Shown here piece after piece: positions 7,888 through 18,521 of a stretch of 64,000 nucleotides of DNA. Under the pieces are notes generated by a model. It was given only the letters and a program-made list of their open reading frames with translations, was not told where the DNA came from and did not search any database. Origin of the DNA: Phycisphaerales bacterium (GTDB lineage Bacteria; Planctomycetota; Phycisphaerae; Phycisphaerales; UBA1924); NCBI GenBank assembly GCA_007693785.1, contig RECY01000025.1, positions 1-64,000 on the forward strand, given 5' to 3'. Made by a program: the position numbers and the translations under genes. Position 1 is the first letter of the stretch. Each line of letters opens with the position of its first letter.

Positions 7888-10878
7888 TCAGAGCGACGCC
7901 ACGACCTTCCCGCTCACCCGGCGCACCGGCGTGCCGTCCTGGTCCGGCTTCGGCCCGATCGCGCCGGACACGATCGCCTCCTGCTCCTGCTTGTGGACCG
8001 TCTTGGAGCCCACCGCCGGCGAAGCGCTCGTCTCCCGCCCGATGTACCGCAGGTCCCCGATCCCCAGCTTCTCCCGGCAGATGTCATCGACGTGGTGGTA
8101 GGCCCCCATGTTGCGAGGCTCCTCCTGCACCCAGATCCGGCGCGACACGTTCTCGTACCGCCCGATGATCTCCTTCGCCAGCTCCGTGTGGAACGGGTAC
8201 AGCTGTTCGAACCGCACGATCGCCACGTCGTCGCGCCCCAGCTCGCTGCGGCGATCCGCCAGCTCGTGGTAGATCTTGCCGGTGCAGAACAGCAACCGCT
8301 CGACCTTGCCCCGCTCCCCGCCGCGCTCCTCGAACGCCGGGTCATCGATCACTTCACGGAAACGCCCTTCAACCAGCTCCTGCGGGCGGCTGGTCGGCAC
8401 GCGCAGCATGCTCTTGGGCGTCATCACGATCAGCGGCTTGCGGAAGTCTCGCTTCACCTGGCGGCGCAACGCGTGGAAGATCTGCGCCCCGGTGGACGGG
8501 TAGATCACCTGCAGGTTATTGTCGCCGCACAGCTCCAGGAACCGCTCCATGCGGGCCGAGCTGTGCTCGGGCCCCGCCCCCTCGTACCCGTGCGGCAGCA
8601 GCAGCACGAGCCCGTTCCAACGCTGCCACTTCATCTCCGCGCTCGCCAGGAACTGGTCGATGATCACCTGCGCGCCGTTGACAAAATCGCCGAACTGCGC
8701 CTCCCACATCACCAACATGCTCGGGTCGCTGAGCGCGTACCCGTAGTCAAACGCCATCACCCCGGCCTCGCTCAGCGGGCTGTCGTATACGCAGAACCGC
8801 CCCTGACGCGGGCGCCCGTCCGACCCCGGCGTCCCCGGCGCGTCCTCGGTCCCCACCACACCCATCTCGCGGATGTGGTTCAGCGGCACGTGCGCGTTCG
8901 CCTGATTCGCATCAAACAGCACCGCGTGCCGGTGGCTGAACGTCCCGCGACGCGAGTCCTGCCCGCTCAGACGGATCCCGTGCCCCTCCAGAAGCAGCGA
9001 ACCGAACGCCAGGCTCTCGCAGTCCGCGTAGCTGATCAGCTCCGTCTCCGGGATCGCCGCACGCTCGGTCATCAGCTTCTTCAGCTTCTTGTTGACCTCG
9101 AAGCCCTCCGGCACACGCCCCATCGCCTGAGCCACCTCGCGCAGCGTCTCCGACGAGATCGAGGTGTCCGTCGCCTCGTGGCTGAACCGCGTGCTCATCC
9201 CCGCCCAGCGAGCGCTGCCCGGATCGATCGTCGGGTCGTGCGGCTTCTGACGCGCCGACTCCTGCGCCAGCTCCAACGCCCGATCGAACCGGGTCCGGAT
9301 CGCCTCCATGTCCGAATCGTTCAGCACACCCTCGTCGCGGAGCTGGTGCGCGTAGCTCGTGAGCACGCCCTCTTTCTTCTTGATCAGCCCAGCCAGCACC
9401 GGCTGCGTGAACGACTGCTCGTCCTGCTCGTTGTGCCCGTACTTCCGGTAGCAGACCATGTCGATGAACACGTCTTTGCGGAACCGCTGGCGGTACTCGA
9501 TCGCCAGCTGCGCGCACGCCACCACCGCCTCCGGGTCCTCCCCGTTGACGTGCAGCACCGGCGCCTCGATCATCTTCGCCACGTCCGTGCAATACCGGCT
9601 CGAACGCGCGTCCCGGGGCAGCGTCGTGAACCCGATCTGATTGTTCACCACCACGTGCACGCAGCCGCCCGTGGTGTACCCCTCGAGCTGGCTCATGTTC
9701 AGCAGCTCGGGCACGATCCCCTGCCCGATCACCGCCGCGTCGCCGTGGACCAGGACCGGGATCACCCGCCGACGCTCCGTGTCCGCACGCAGACGCTGCT
9801 TGGCGCGTGTCCGCCCGTGCACCACCGGCCCCACGGCCTCCAAGTGGCTCGGGTTGCTCGCCATCGCCAGGTGCACCTTCCGCCCGTCGTCGTACGCCCG
9901 GGCCCCGGAATAGCCCCGGTGGTACTTCACATCCCCGCCGCCATCGACGAAATCCTCTTCCCAGTTGTCCTCAAACTCCGTGAAAATCTGCTCGTAGGTT
10001 TTGCCCAGGATGTTGTTGAGCACGTTCAGACGACCGCGGTGGGCCATGCCCAGCACGACCTCCTCCACGCCGAGCTCGCTCCCGCTCTCGATCAGGCGAT
10101 CCAGCAGCGGGATCAGGCTCTCGCCCCCCTCCAGGCTGAACCGCTTCTCCCCCGGGTACCGCTTGCCGAGGAACTTTTCGAATAGCTCCGCTCGAACCAG
10201 TTGCTCCAGGATGTGCGCCCGGACGCCCCGATCGAGCGACAGACGCCCGCCGCGGCTCTCGAACCACTCCAGCAGCCACTCCCGCTCGTCCCGGTCCTGC
10301 ACGTGCATGAACTCGACGCCGATCGTCCCGCAGTACACCCGCTCCAGGTACGACACGACCTCACGCAGCGGCGTCTCCACCGACAGCCCGATCGCCGTCG
10401 CGTCCACCGCTTGGTTCAGATCCGCGTCCGAGATCCCGTGATAGCTCAGGTGCAACGCCGGCGGACGCGGCTCGTCCCGACCGAACGGGTCCAGCTTCGA
10501 CCCCATGTGCCCCAAGCCGCGATAGACCGCGATCACCGCGTCCGCTCGGGCCTGCAACGGGCTCGCCGCCCCCGCCAGCCCGCGGCCGCCCGCCCCCGGG
10601 TAGGCCGAAGAGCCCACAGGCGACGCCTCGCGCTGAAACCCTGAAGCCGAGCCGTTCGAGCCCCCGCCGCCGCCCGAACCGCCCCCGATCGGGTTCGTCA
10701 GCCCAAGCTCGAAGCCCTGGAAGAAGCTGCGCAAGTCCGCCGGCACCGAGTCCGGGTCGCGGCGGAACCGCTCATACTCGGCTTCCAGGAACTCAGCGTT
10801 CCAGCTGTTCACACCAGGACGGACGGCACGCGGCGCCACGCTCATTGCAAACCTCGGCTGACGGCCACGAGAACTCAT
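7888..10878 (-). CDS. sucA: 2-oxoglutarate dehydrogenase E1 component
   Basis: A 996-residue thiamine-diphosphate enzyme that decarboxylates 2-oxoglutarate and passes the succinyl group to SucB. It begins with the E1o N-terminal peptide (NAEFLEAEYERFRRDPDSVP). It then has a glycine/serine-rich linker, GHMGSKLDPFG, TIGVEFMHVQD, MAHRGRLNVLNN, NPSHLEAVGPVV, VHGDAAVIGQGIVPE and VVNNQIGFTT (ThDP and metal site), and YRKYGHNEQDEQSF, finishing in the transketolase-like and C-terminal domains. A start 11 codons downstream at 10845 (MSVAPRAVRPG) would match most family members better. Upstream is a short intergenic region with a palindromic repeat. Confidence 0.96.
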   Translation of the reverse strand: MSSRGRQPRFAMSVAPRAVRPGVNSWNAEFLEAEYERFRRDPDSVPADLRSFFQGFELGLTNPIGGGSGGGGGSNGSASGFQREASPVGSSAYPGAGGRGLAGAASPLQARADAVIAVYRGLGHMGSKLDPFGRDEPRPPALHLSYHGISDADLNQAVDATAIGLSVETPLREVVSYLERVYCGTIGVEFMHVQDRDEREWLLEWFESRGGRLSLDRGVRAHILEQLVRAELFEKFLGKRYPGEKRFSLEGGESLIPLLDRLIESGSELGVEEVVLGMAHRGRLNVLNNILGKTYEQIFTEFEDNWEEDFVDGGGDVKYHRGYSGARAYDDGRKVHLAMASNPSHLEAVGPVVHGRTRAKQRLRADTERRRVIPVLVHGDAAVIGQGIVPELLNMSQLEGYTTGGCVHVVVNNQIGFTTLPRDARSSRYCTDVAKMIEAPVLHVNGEDPEAVVACAQLAIEYRQRFRKDVFIDMVCYRKYGHNEQDEQSFTQPVLAGLIKKKEGVLTSYAHQLRDEGVLNDSDMEAIRTRFDRALELAQESARQKPHDPTIDPGSARWAGMSTRFSHEATDTSISSETLREVAQAMGRVPEGFEVNKKLKKLMTERAAIPETELISYADCESLAFGSLLLEGHGIRLSGQDSRRGTFSHRHAVLFDANQANAHVPLNHIREMGVVGTEDAPGTPGSDGRPRQGRFCVYDSPLSEAGVMAFDYGYALSDPSMLVMWEAQFGDFVNGAQVIIDQFLASAEMKWQRWNGLVLLLPHGYEGAGPEHSSARMERFLELCGDNNLQVIYPSTGAQIFHALRRQVKRDFRKPLIVMTPKSMLRVPTSRPQELVEGRFREVIDDPAFEERGGERGKVERLLFCTGKIYHELADRRSELGRDDVAIVRFEQLYPFHTELAKEIIGRYENVSRRIWVQEEPRNMGAYHHVDDICREKLGIGDLRYIGRETSASPAVGSKTVHKQEQEAIVSGAIGPKPDQDGTPVRRVSGKVVASL

Positions 10879-11044
10879 TTCTGACCGGATAACCCGGACG
10901 AACGCTCCCGAATCGGATCCTAGTCAGCCCTATCGGCCCGCGACGCCGAACGATCCGCTATTTCACCCCAAAACACCAACACCCGCCTCCAACGCCTCCC
11001 CGGTGACACAGGCGTCCTGCCCGCGCATCCCACCTCCCCGGTGG

Positions 11045-11063
11045 CACAGCTCTCCGAGCTGCG
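11045..11063 (+). repeat. Short palindromic repeat, family A copy 2
   Basis: CACAGCTC-TCC-GAGCTGCG, one mismatch from a perfect 8-bp stem, with the same flanks as the other copies (GGTGG before, CCCCCTCCC after). It lies 20 bases past the pstB stop, in the gap between the convergent-side end of the pst operon and the sucA start. Confidence 0.65.
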
Positions 11064-11082
11064 TCCCCCTCCCCCACCACGA

Positions 11083-12018
11083 TCACCCGAACCGCCCCGT
11101 CACATACTCCTCCGTCTCCGGCAATCGCGGGTTCTGGAAGATGTCGCTCGTCCGCCCGTACTCCACCAGACGCCCCAGGTACATGAACGACGTGTAATCG
11201 CTCACCCGCGCCGCCTGCTGCATGTTGTGCGTCACGATCAGCACCGTGTACCGGGCCGAGATCTCGTGGATCAACTCCTCGATCCGCAGCGTCGCCACCG
11301 GGTCCAGCGCCGAGCACGGCTCATCCAGCAGCAGCACCTCGGGGTCCGCCACGATCGCCCGCGCGATGCACAGACGCTGCTGCTGACCGCCGCTGAGCCC
11401 CAGAGCCGAATCCCTGAGCCGGTCCTTCACCTCGTCCCAGATCGCCGCCCCGCGCAGCGCCCGCTCGCACGCCTCCTCCAGCACGCCCTTGCGCCGCTCC
11501 CCGTCGATCCGCAACGGGTACACCACGTTCTCAAAGATCGACATCGGAAAAGGGTTCGGCTTCTGGAACACCATCCCCAGGCGCTTGCGAAGGTCGATCA
11601 CGTCCACCTGCGGCGCATAGACCGGCTCGGTGTTCAGCAGCATGTCCCCGCCCACGCGGACGCCGTCGATCAGGTCGTTCAATCGGTTGACGGATCGCAG
11701 CAGCGTGCTCTTCCCGCACCCGCTGGGCCCGATGATCGCCGTCACCTTCCCCCGCGGCACCGCCTGCGTCACGTCCCAGAGCGCCCGCGCCTGCCCGTAC
11801 CACAGGCTGAAACCCTTGATCTCCAGCACCGGATCGATCGACCGCAGCGACTCGTGCACCGTCGGCTCGACGTCCTCGCCCCGACGGATCGCGTCGATCA
11901 CCTTGTATCCGGTTCGCGACGAAGCACCGACGAACTCGCCGGTCTCTCCATCCGCCCCCGGGTCCGGCTCACGATCCGGCTGCATCGGGTTCCGCCCTGT
12001 CGGCACGCTCATCCGCAT
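11083..12018 (-). CDS. pstB: Phosphate ABC transporter ATP-binding protein
   Basis: A 311-residue cytoplasmic ATPase that powers phosphate import through PstC-PstA. Walker A is GPSGCGKST, the Q-loop region is [15 protein letters not shown], the ABC signature is [14 protein letters not shown], Walker B is [14 protein letters not shown], and the switch histidine sits in [13 protein letters not shown]. It carries about 50 extra N-terminal residues. These include [24 protein letters not shown], which is not usual for PstB. It follows pstA with no spacer (one base between stop and ATG); a second ATG two codons on (12012) is equally possible. Confidence 0.95.
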   Translation of the reverse strand: MRMSVPTGRNPMQPDREPDPGADGETGEFVGASSRTGYKVIDAIRRGEDVEPTVHESLRSIDPVLEIKGFSLWYGQARALWDVTQAVPRGKVTAIIGPSGCGKSTLLRSVNRLNDLIDGVRVGGDMLLNTEPVYAPQVDVIDLRKRLGMVFQKPNPFPMSIFENVVYPLRIDGERRKGVLEEACERALRGAAIWDEVKDRLRDSALGLSGGQQQRLCIARAIVADPEVLLLDEPCSALDPVATLRIEELIHEISARYTVLIVTHNMQQAARVSDYTSFMYLGRLVEYGRTSDIFQNPRLPETEEYVTGRFG

Positions 12019-12019
12019 C

Positions 12020-14308
12020 TCACACCCCGCTCGTCTTCAGCTTCGCCCGCAGGCGAGCACGGATCAGGATCGCCGCCAGGTTCAACGCCAGCACGATCAG
12101 AATCAGCAGCAGCGTCGTCGTCCACAGCAGCGGACGCGTCGCCTCCGAATCCGGGCTCTGGAAACCCAGATCGTACACGTGATACCCCAGATGCATGAAG
12201 CTCCGCTCCGGGTGCAGGAACGGGAACTGCCCGCTCACCGGAAGGTCCGGCGCAAACTTCACCGCCCCCACGATCATCAGCGGCGCCACCTCGCCCGCAC
12301 CCCGGGCCATCGCCAGGATCGACCCCGTCATCACCCCCGGCGCCGCACCCGGCAGCACGATCCGCTTGATCGTCTGCCACTTGCTCGCACCCGCGCCGTA
12401 GCTCCCCTGACGCATCGAGTTCGGCACCGCCGCGATCGCCTCTTCCGTCGCCACGATCACCACCGGCAGCGTCAAAAGCGCCAGCGTCAACGCCGCCCAC
12501 AGGATGCCCCGCGCCCCGAACGTCGGGCTCGGCAGACGCTCCCGGAAAAAACCGTCGAAGTACGGCGAACCCGTCACCAGCCACACCACGGCCCCCGCCG
12601 CCAGCAGCCAGCAGCACACCGCACCCGCACGCAGCCACACGTGACGACCCGTCCGCCCCTGCCCGGGCGTCGGGATCGAAAGCATCCCCAGTGACACCGC
12701 CGACGCCACGATCAGCATCCCGATCACCGCGATCGGCCACCAACCCAGCACACCCGCGAACGCCCCCTCGCCGAACGCCCGCGACATCGGCGACTCCGGC
12801 CCCGCGTCAATGAAACCGCCCACCGCGTAACAGAAGAAACCCAGCCCGAACACGCCGTACACGATGCTCGGCACACCCGCCAGGTTGTTCACGCCAATCC
12901 GGACCAGGCTCGTCACCAACCCCTGACGCGCATATTCGCGCAGATAGATCGCCGCCACCACCCCCAGCGGCACCACCATCACGCTCAGCATCAGCGTCAG
13001 CACCACCGTCCCGAAGATCACCGGCATCACACCGCCGGCCGTGTTCGCCTCGCGAGGCGGCGTCGATACGAACTCCCACCAGCGCGACAGGTACACGCCG
13101 AGCTTCTCGCCGAAACCGATGTCGTTCGCCGCCACAAACCGAACCACGCGGCTCAGCGGGATCGGGCTCCCGTCCCCGGACCGACGGTCGATCGACACGT
13201 TCCCCGCGCTGTCCACCAGTTCGACCCGGGTCGAAGCGTCGGCCTCGCTCAACGCCGTGATCCGGGCGTTGATCTCTTCCGCTTCGGCCGCGAGCCATGC
13301 ACGCTCCGAAGCCAGCGATGAACGGATCTCGCTCAACTCCGAAGCCGAAACCGTCCGCGACGCCCACGGGTGCTCCAGCACCGCGCCCAACCCGAGCACG
13401 AGCGCCCCCGACATCAGCAAAGCCGCCAGCCCGGCACGCGACGCGACCCGGGCGCGGCCCGCCCCGATCGCGTCCCCCGATCGCCGCGCCAGACGAACAC
13501 CGCCGAAAGCCGCACCGAGCGCCCCCGCCACGCACAAGCCCCACAGCGCCACCGGTAGGCCCGTCGCGACGCTCGGACGCTCGGCCCGCAGCTCCGCCGC
13601 CCGCTCCCGCAGACGCACGCGATCGATCCGATCGTTCACGCGTCCGAGTTCGTGCTCGGTCAGCCGCCGGATCTCCCGCCGACGCTCCACCGCCGACGCG
13701 TGCGCCGAAGCCAGCACACGCCCGAAGTCCGCGCGGCCCGATTCGTACACACGCAACTCGATCTCGCCCTCGCCCCCGGGGCCCGCGACACGCTCCACCC
13801 CGTCCGGCTCGAAACGCTCGGCCCCCTCCCGAACCAAAAGGCGACGCACCTCGCCGATCCACACCCCCCACTCCAGACGCTCGACCATCACCACGCCGCT
13901 CGGACGCTCGGCCGACACGACCTCGTGCAGCGGCACCCACTGGAACGTCGTGCGGCTCACGTCCCGGTTGCCCACCTGATACAGCCGACGCGTCACAAAA
14001 CCATCCAGCGCGCTCTCGACCTCCGACTCCGCGGCAGCCCCCCGCTCGGCCGCCGACAACGCCACGCGCTCCTCACGCGTCGGCACCCCCAACAAGCGCG
14101 TCCCATCCGCCAGCGTCACCCGCTCGATCGGGCGCGGCCAGAACGTTGCGAGCCCCTGATACGCGATCAGCCCAAGCAACCCCACCACCAGCACCAACGA
14201 CACCACCAGCGCCAGCGCCGTCATCCACACCATCGGCTCGCCGCGCGCCCCCATCGGCGTCCGACGCTTCTGATGTCCGCGATGTCCAACGCCGCTGCTC
14301 AAGAACAC
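12020..14308 (-). CDS. pstA: Phosphate ABC transporter permease PstA, enlarged
   Basis: A 762-residue permease, far longer than the roughly 300 residues of typical PstA. The C-terminal 310 residues are the normal transmembrane core, with [29 protein letters not shown] and the ATPase-coupling loop ([23 protein letters not shown]). Ahead of it are an N-terminal TM ([20 protein letters not shown]), a presumably periplasmic stretch (about residues 60-240), a second TM pair, and a coiled-coil region [20 protein letters not shown]. Long PstA forms of this kind occur in several Gram-negative groups. ATG at 14308; the ATG at 14254 ([10 protein letters not shown]) is an alternative. Confidence 0.92.
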   Translation of the reverse strand: MFLSSGVGHRGHQKRRTPMGARGEPMVWMTALALVVSLVLVVGLLGLIAYQGLATFWPRPIERVTLADGTRLLGVPTREERVALSAAERGAAAESEVESALDGFVTRRLYQVGNRDVSRTTFQWVPLHEVVSAERPSGVVMVERLEWGVWIGEVRRLLVREGAERFEPDGVERVAGPGGEGEIELRVYESGRADFGRVLASAHASAVERRREIRRLTEHELGRVNDRIDRVRLRERAAELRAERPSVATGLPVALWGLCVAGALGAAFGGVRLARRSGDAIGAGRARVASRAGLAALLMSGALVLGLGAVLEHPWASRTVSASELSEIRSSLASERAWLAAEAEEINARITALSEADASTRVELVDSAGNVSIDRRSGDGSPIPLSRVVRFVAANDIGFGEKLGVYLSRWWEFVSTPPREANTAGGVMPVIFGTVVLTLMLSVMVVPLGVVAAIYLREYARQGLVTSLVRIGVNNLAGVPSIVYGVFGLGFFCYAVGGFIDAGPESPMSRAFGEGAFAGVLGWWPIAVIGMLIVASAVSLGMLSIPTPGQGRTGRHVWLRAGAVCCWLLAAGAVVWLVTGSPYFDGFFRERLPSPTFGARGILWAALTLALLTLPVVIVATEEAIAAVPNSMRQGSYGAGASKWQTIKRIVLPGAAPGVMTGSILAMARGAGEVAPLMIVGAVKFAPDLPVSGQFPFLHPERSFMHLGYHVYDLGFQSPDSEATRPLLWTTTLLLILIVLALNLAAILIRARLRAKLKTSGV

Positions 14309-14366
14309 GCTCCTCGCAAGCCGCCGCCAACCGCGTTCACCACACCAGCCACGGCCGCACGACCGA

Positions 14367-17270
14367 TCACAGCGCCGCGTTCCGCTTGCGGAACCGCTGA
14401 CGCACGATCTCCGCCGTCGTGTTGATGATGAACGTCATCACAAACAGCACGAACCCGCACAGGAACAGCGCCCGGTAGTGCGTGCTCCCCCGCGCCGCCT
14501 CGGGCATCTCCACCGCGATGTTCGCCGCAAGCGTCCGGAAGCCTGCAAAGATATTCGCCGTGATCTCCGGCGTGTTCCCCGTCGCCATCAGCACGATCAT
14601 CGTCTCGCCCACGGCGCGCCCGAGCCCGATCATGCACGCCGAGAAGATCCCGCTCCCCGCGACCGGCAGCACCACCCGGCGCACCGTCTGCCAGGGCGTC
14701 GCCCCCGCGCCCAGCGACGCGCTCCGCAGCCCCGCCGGCACGCTCCGCAGCGCGTCGTCCGAGATCGTATAAATGATCGGGATCACCGCGAAGCCCATGA
14801 TCAGCCCGACCACCAGCGTGTTCCGCACGCTGAACGGCCCGAAGATCGAGTCCCGCGTGTCGTACCCCGCGTTCGTCAGCGCCCACGCGCCCAGCGCCGC
14901 AAGCCCCATCGCCGCGAGCACCGTCGCGAGCGACCTCGCCGCGTAGCCCGCCGCCGCCGTCGGGCGGCCCACCGTCTCCGCCCAGTCGTCGAACCGCCGG
15001 CCCACCAGGCGCGCTTGCCCCACCCAGGCCGCGATCAACGCCAGCGGCACCAGAGCCGCGAACCACCCCGGCATCGCCCCGCCGATCGAACCATCGAGCC
15101 ATCGCCGGATCCCCGGCAGGCCTTGCCCCGTCGCGCGCACCTCCGCGAGCATCGACGCCTTCGCCGCCGCGTCTTCCGGCGCGACCGGGCGGACCACGCC
15201 GCCTTCGCGGAAAAAAAAGCCTTCTCGACGCAGGCGACGCTCCTCGTCCGGGCTCATCGTCGCACGCTCGCCGACCCACGCCGGCCACGCCTCGCGATCC
15301 ACCGACTCGTACGAACCCGCGAACACCAGCAGGTCCTGCGTCTGCGGCGCGAAGCCCACACGCTCGATCGTCCGCCCCAGCGGCACGCAAACGACCGCCA
15401 GCAACGCCGCCAGCGCACCCACCGCCGCCACCGCCCGCAAGCCCCGCAGACGGACCACAACCCGCGACGGCGCCGTCTGCCACACCGTCGCCACCAGCGC
15501 CACGCCCACCGGCACCACGATCAGCCCCACCAGCACCGCCGGCAGCCAGTCCCGCATGTAGGGCGCGACCACGAACGCCGCCACGAAGCCGAGCACCACC
15601 GAAGGCAGGCTCGCCATCAACTCCAGCGTCGGCTTGATCACCCGGTGCGTCTTCGGGTGCATGAACTCGCTGGTGTGGATCGCCGCCAGCACCCCGATCG
15701 GCACCGCGAACAGCATCGCCACCACCGTCGCCTTCAGCGTCCCCCAGATCAGCGGCGTCAGACTCAGCTTCACCTCGCTCGCGTCGTCCGCCGAGCTCGA
15801 CTGATAGACCCATCGCCCCGTGGTCTGCCCCTCGTACCGCACCCGCCCGAACAACGCCTTGAACCCCGCGTCGGAGTGTCCTGCCTCCACGTGCCAGCGC
15901 GAGACGCCGCCGTCCGCGTCGAGCGCGATCAGCGCCTCCCCGCTCCCGCTGAAGCCCATCACGCCGGCGACCGACGCCCGGTCGTGCTCATCAGCGCCGT
16001 CGGGCGCCCGATCCCCGACCCGCGCCACGCGTTTCTCGCTGGTCATGTGGCGGAGCGTGATCGAGCCGTCCGCGAACGACACCGCCGCCACGCGATCGCG
16101 CGGGCTCATCGCGAACCGGCGCACCCCGTCCGAGCCGCTCGCCCGCCCGATCTCGTGCGCCAGCACCAGTCGCCGCGTGTCGAACGTCCCCGCGACCGGA
16201 TCCCCGGCCGCGAACCACGCCCGGACCACACCCTCCGACGAGCCCACCAGCAGCGTCTTCGAGCCCAGGAGCATCGACGCCGCCGTCACACGCTCCCCCT
16301 CCCCGACCCCGCGCGAGCGCTCCGCGACCCGGTACACCCCGCCCTCGCCCACGCCCGCACGCCACAAACGCCCGTCGCGCCAGAGCGCGAACAGGTCCTC
16401 CCCGTCGCCGGTCACGAACACCCAGTCCGGCAGATCCGACGCATCGAAGCCCGGCTCCAGGCGCGACTCGGTCAGGCGCACCCGCGGCGGCCCCCCGCCC
16501 AGCGGACGCTGCACCCGAACCTGACTCACCGCCGCCGACCCGTCCTCGCGCACCGCAGCCACGAGACGACGCCCCGTCACGCCACGCTGATCGTCCAGGC
16601 GGACCACCGCGCCCTCGCCGGCCCGGAGCGCCGCCGGCTCCTCCAGCGAGACCGTCGGCGTCACCAGCCGATACTCCCGGTCCCCCGACCGCTCCACATA
16701 CCCAGTCCCGCCGGCGTCCATCCCAAGCGAAGCCGCCGACGCCCACGCTCCCACGCCCAAGCCGCGCGCCGCCTCGCTCAGTTCCGCGTCACGCAGCAGT
16801 CGCCAGGGGAAGGCCACCTCGCCAAGGCGCACCCGCCCGTCCCCGAGCCCGAACGCGATCGCCCCGCCCGCGGTCGGGCCGAAGCCCACCGACGTGACCG
16901 TCGTGCCCTCCACACCCCCCGACGCTTCGAGCAGAACCTCCACCGCCCCGCCGTCCGCCGCCAGCAGCCCGACACGGACCGATCCGTCCCGACCGATCAC
17001 CGCAAGCGAACGCCCGAAGTCGTCCACCAGCAGCCCGGCGACGCCGTCGTCACCCCCCTGCTCCACCAGCGCGCTCGCCGAGCCCTGCACCGTGAGCCGG
17101 GCATCACCCCCGCGGAACAGCGGCAGCACCGCCGCGACCAGGTACACACCGATCGCCAGCACCGTCGCGAGCACACCGATCCCGCCGACCGTGATGACCA
17201 CGCCGGCCGCGCGATCCCACAGATAGACCCCGGGACGGGTCCGGCGTCTGGCGTGTCGACCGTCCTGCAT
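14367..17270 (-). CDS. pstC: Phosphate ABC transporter permease PstC, enlarged
   Basis: A 967-residue permease, about three times the usual length. After an N-terminal TM (VVITVGGIGVLATVLAIGVYLVAAVLPLF) comes a large extracytoplasmic region (about residues 50-420) made of short beta-rich units such as VGFGPTAGGAIAFGLGDGRV and LLVGSSEGVVRAWFAAGDP, which look like beta-propeller blades. The transporter core starts near KATVVAMLFAVPIGVLAAIHT. It is interrupted by a second insert of roughly 130 residues before the last helices and the coupling loop SLGAGATPWQTVRRVVLPVAGSG. The ATG at 17270 (MQDGRHARRRT) is preferred to upstream codons, which would overlap the end of pstS. It lies 100 bases after pstS. 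Confidence 0.92.
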   Translation of the reverse strand: MQDGRHARRRTRPGVYLWDRAAGVVITVGGIGVLATVLAIGVYLVAAVLPLFRGGDARLTVQGSASALVEQGGDDGVAGLLVDDFGRSLAVIGRDGSVRVGLLAADGGAVEVLLEASGGVEGTTVTSVGFGPTAGGAIAFGLGDGRVRLGEVAFPWRLLRDAELSEAARGLGVGAWASAASLGMDAGGTGYVERSGDREYRLVTPTVSLEEPAALRAGEGAVVRLDDQRGVTGRRLVAAVREDGSAAVSQVRVQRPLGGGPPRVRLTESRLEPGFDASDLPDWVFVTGDGEDLFALWRDGRLWRAGVGEGGVYRVAERSRGVGEGERVTAASMLLGSKTLLVGSSEGVVRAWFAAGDPVAGTFDTRRLVLAHEIGRASGSDGVRRFAMSPRDRVAAVSFADGSITLRHMTSEKRVARVGDRAPDGADEHDRASVAGVMGFSGSGEALIALDADGGVSRWHVEAGHSDAGFKALFGRVRYEGQTTGRWVYQSSSADDASEVKLSLTPLIWGTLKATVVAMLFAVPIGVLAAIHTSEFMHPKTHRVIKPTLELMASLPSVVLGFVAAFVVAPYMRDWLPAVLVGLIVVPVGVALVATVWQTAPSRVVVRLRGLRAVAAVGALAALLAVVCVPLGRTIERVGFAPQTQDLLVFAGSYESVDREAWPAWVGERATMSPDEERRLRREGFFFREGGVVRPVAPEDAAAKASMLAEVRATGQGLPGIRRWLDGSIGGAMPGWFAALVPLALIAAWVGQARLVGRRFDDWAETVGRPTAAAGYAARSLATVLAAMGLAALGAWALTNAGYDTRDSIFGPFSVRNTLVVGLIMGFAVIPIIYTISDDALRSVPAGLRSASLGAGATPWQTVRRVVLPVAGSGIFSACMIGLGRAVGETMIVLMATGNTPEITANIFAGFRTLAANIAVEMPEAARGSTHYRALFLCGFVLFVMTFIINTTAEIVRQRFRKRNAAL

Positions 17271-17370
17271 CAACCTGACCCCACAACACGGCGCGTGAAC
17301 ACCACAGAACGCCAAACCGCCAGACGCCCGGGCCTGACTACCTGGCCGATGGAACCGACGCCGACCGTCC

Positions 17371-18348
17371 TCAGAACCCGGGCTCGATCCCCACGTTCTG
17401 AAGCTCCTCACGCGCCACGTCCGCCGGGAGCGGGAAGTAGCCGTGACGGATCACCGCGTCCTGGCCGTCGCGGCTGAAGATCAGCTTGATGAACTCCCGG
17501 CGGAGCGGGTCCATCTCCTCACGCGGATCCTTGTTCACATAGACGTACAGGAACCGGGCGATCGGATAATCCGCCGTCAGCGCGTTCTCGTACGTCGGCT
17601 CGAACGCCCCGTACCCCGCGTCGATGCTGAGCGCCTTCACGCCCGACGTCGTGTACCCCAGCCCCGAGTACCCCATCCCGTACAGGTCCGTCCCCACCGC
17701 CTGCACCACCGAGCTCGACCCCGGCTGCTCCTTTACCGTCGCCTTGAAATCGTGGTTCCCGAGCGCCACCTGCTTGAAGTAGCTGTACGTCCCGCTCGCG
17801 CTGTTCCGACCGTAGAGCGACACCGGACGCCCCGACCAGTCCGCGTCGGTCACGCCCAGGTCACCCCAGGTCATGCTCGGCCCGTTCACGCTGAACACAC
17901 GCTCCACCTGCTCCAGCGTGATCACGTCCAGCGGGCAGTCCTTGTGCACGAACACCGCCAGCGTGTCGATCCCCGTCCGCATCAGCGTCGGCTCGTACCC
18001 GTACACGCGACGGAACGCGTCGATCTCGCTCGGGCGCATCCGACGGCTCATCGGCCCGAACTGCGCCTGCCCCTGCGCCAGCGCCGGCGGCGCCGTCGCC
18101 GAGCCCTTCCCGTCGATCTCCACCCGCACGCCCGGGTAGACGCGCACGAACTCGTCGCCCCACGCCGCCATCAGGTTGTTCATCGTGTCCGAGCCGATGC
18201 TCATCACCGTCCCCGAGACGCCCGTCGAAGACCGGTACGCCGGCAGCGTTTCATCGACACGCGGCTCGCCCGCCGAAACCGACAACGCGAGCGCACACAC
18301 CACCGCGCCGCACACACCGAGCACTCGAGCCAGACCCAACCGCGCCAT
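17371..18348 (-). CDS. pstS: Phosphate-binding protein PstS
   Basis: A 325-residue periplasmic phosphate-binding protein. The signal peptide MARLGLARVLGVCGAVVCA continues LALSVSAGEP. Ligand-binding signatures are SIGSDTMNNLMAAWGDEF, DGKGSATAPPAL, FGPMSRRM and GRNSASGTYSYF. It captures phosphate and delivers it to PstC-PstA. The ATG at 18348 has a strong AAAGGGG ribosome site. An upstream extension of the frame is rejected because it would put 45 non-signal residues ahead of a good signal peptide. First gene of the pstSCAB operon; phoU and phoBR are not in the window. Confidence 0.95.
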   Translation of the reverse strand: MARLGLARVLGVCGAVVCALALSVSAGEPRVDETLPAYRSSTGVSGTVMSIGSDTMNNLMAAWGDEFVRVYPGVRVEIDGKGSATAPPALAQGQAQFGPMSRRMRPSEIDAFRRVYGYEPTLMRTGIDTLAVFVHKDCPLDVITLEQVERVFSVNGPSMTWGDLGVTDADWSGRPVSLYGRNSASGTYSYFKQVALGNHDFKATVKEQPGSSSVVQAVGTDLYGMGYSGLGYTTSGVKALSIDAGYGAFEPTYENALTADYPIARFLYVYVNKDPREEMDPLRREFIKLIFSRDGQDAVIRHGYFPLPADVAREELQNVGIEPGF

Positions 18349-18474
18349 GAGCGAGCCCCTTTCCAAACCAACCCCACAACCACTGGCGACCAAGGACAGA
18401 CCGACCGCGCCCCGGACACCCCAGCCGCCCGATCGCGAACGACAGATATCCGTACACACACGCCGCGGGCTCGT

Positions 18475-18491
18475 TGTTAACACCGCGTGAA
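18475..18491 (-). promoter_or_regulatory. Possible Pho-box-like half-sites upstream of pstS
   Basis: On the minus strand TTCACG and TTAACA are spaced exactly 11 bases apart about 130 bases before the pstS start. Eleven-base phasing of TT-x-AC half-sites is typical of PhoB/PhoP operators. Only two half-sites are visible and the match is loose, so this is a weak candidate. Confidence 0.25.
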
Positions 18492-18521
18492 GAATCCCGC
18501 CGACCGACTCAATTGGACCCT

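Noticed and set aside
14478-17477. A 999-codon plus-strand frame antisense to pstC
   Set aside because: Arg/His/Pro-rich antisense shadow; pstC on the minus strand has clear family motifs.
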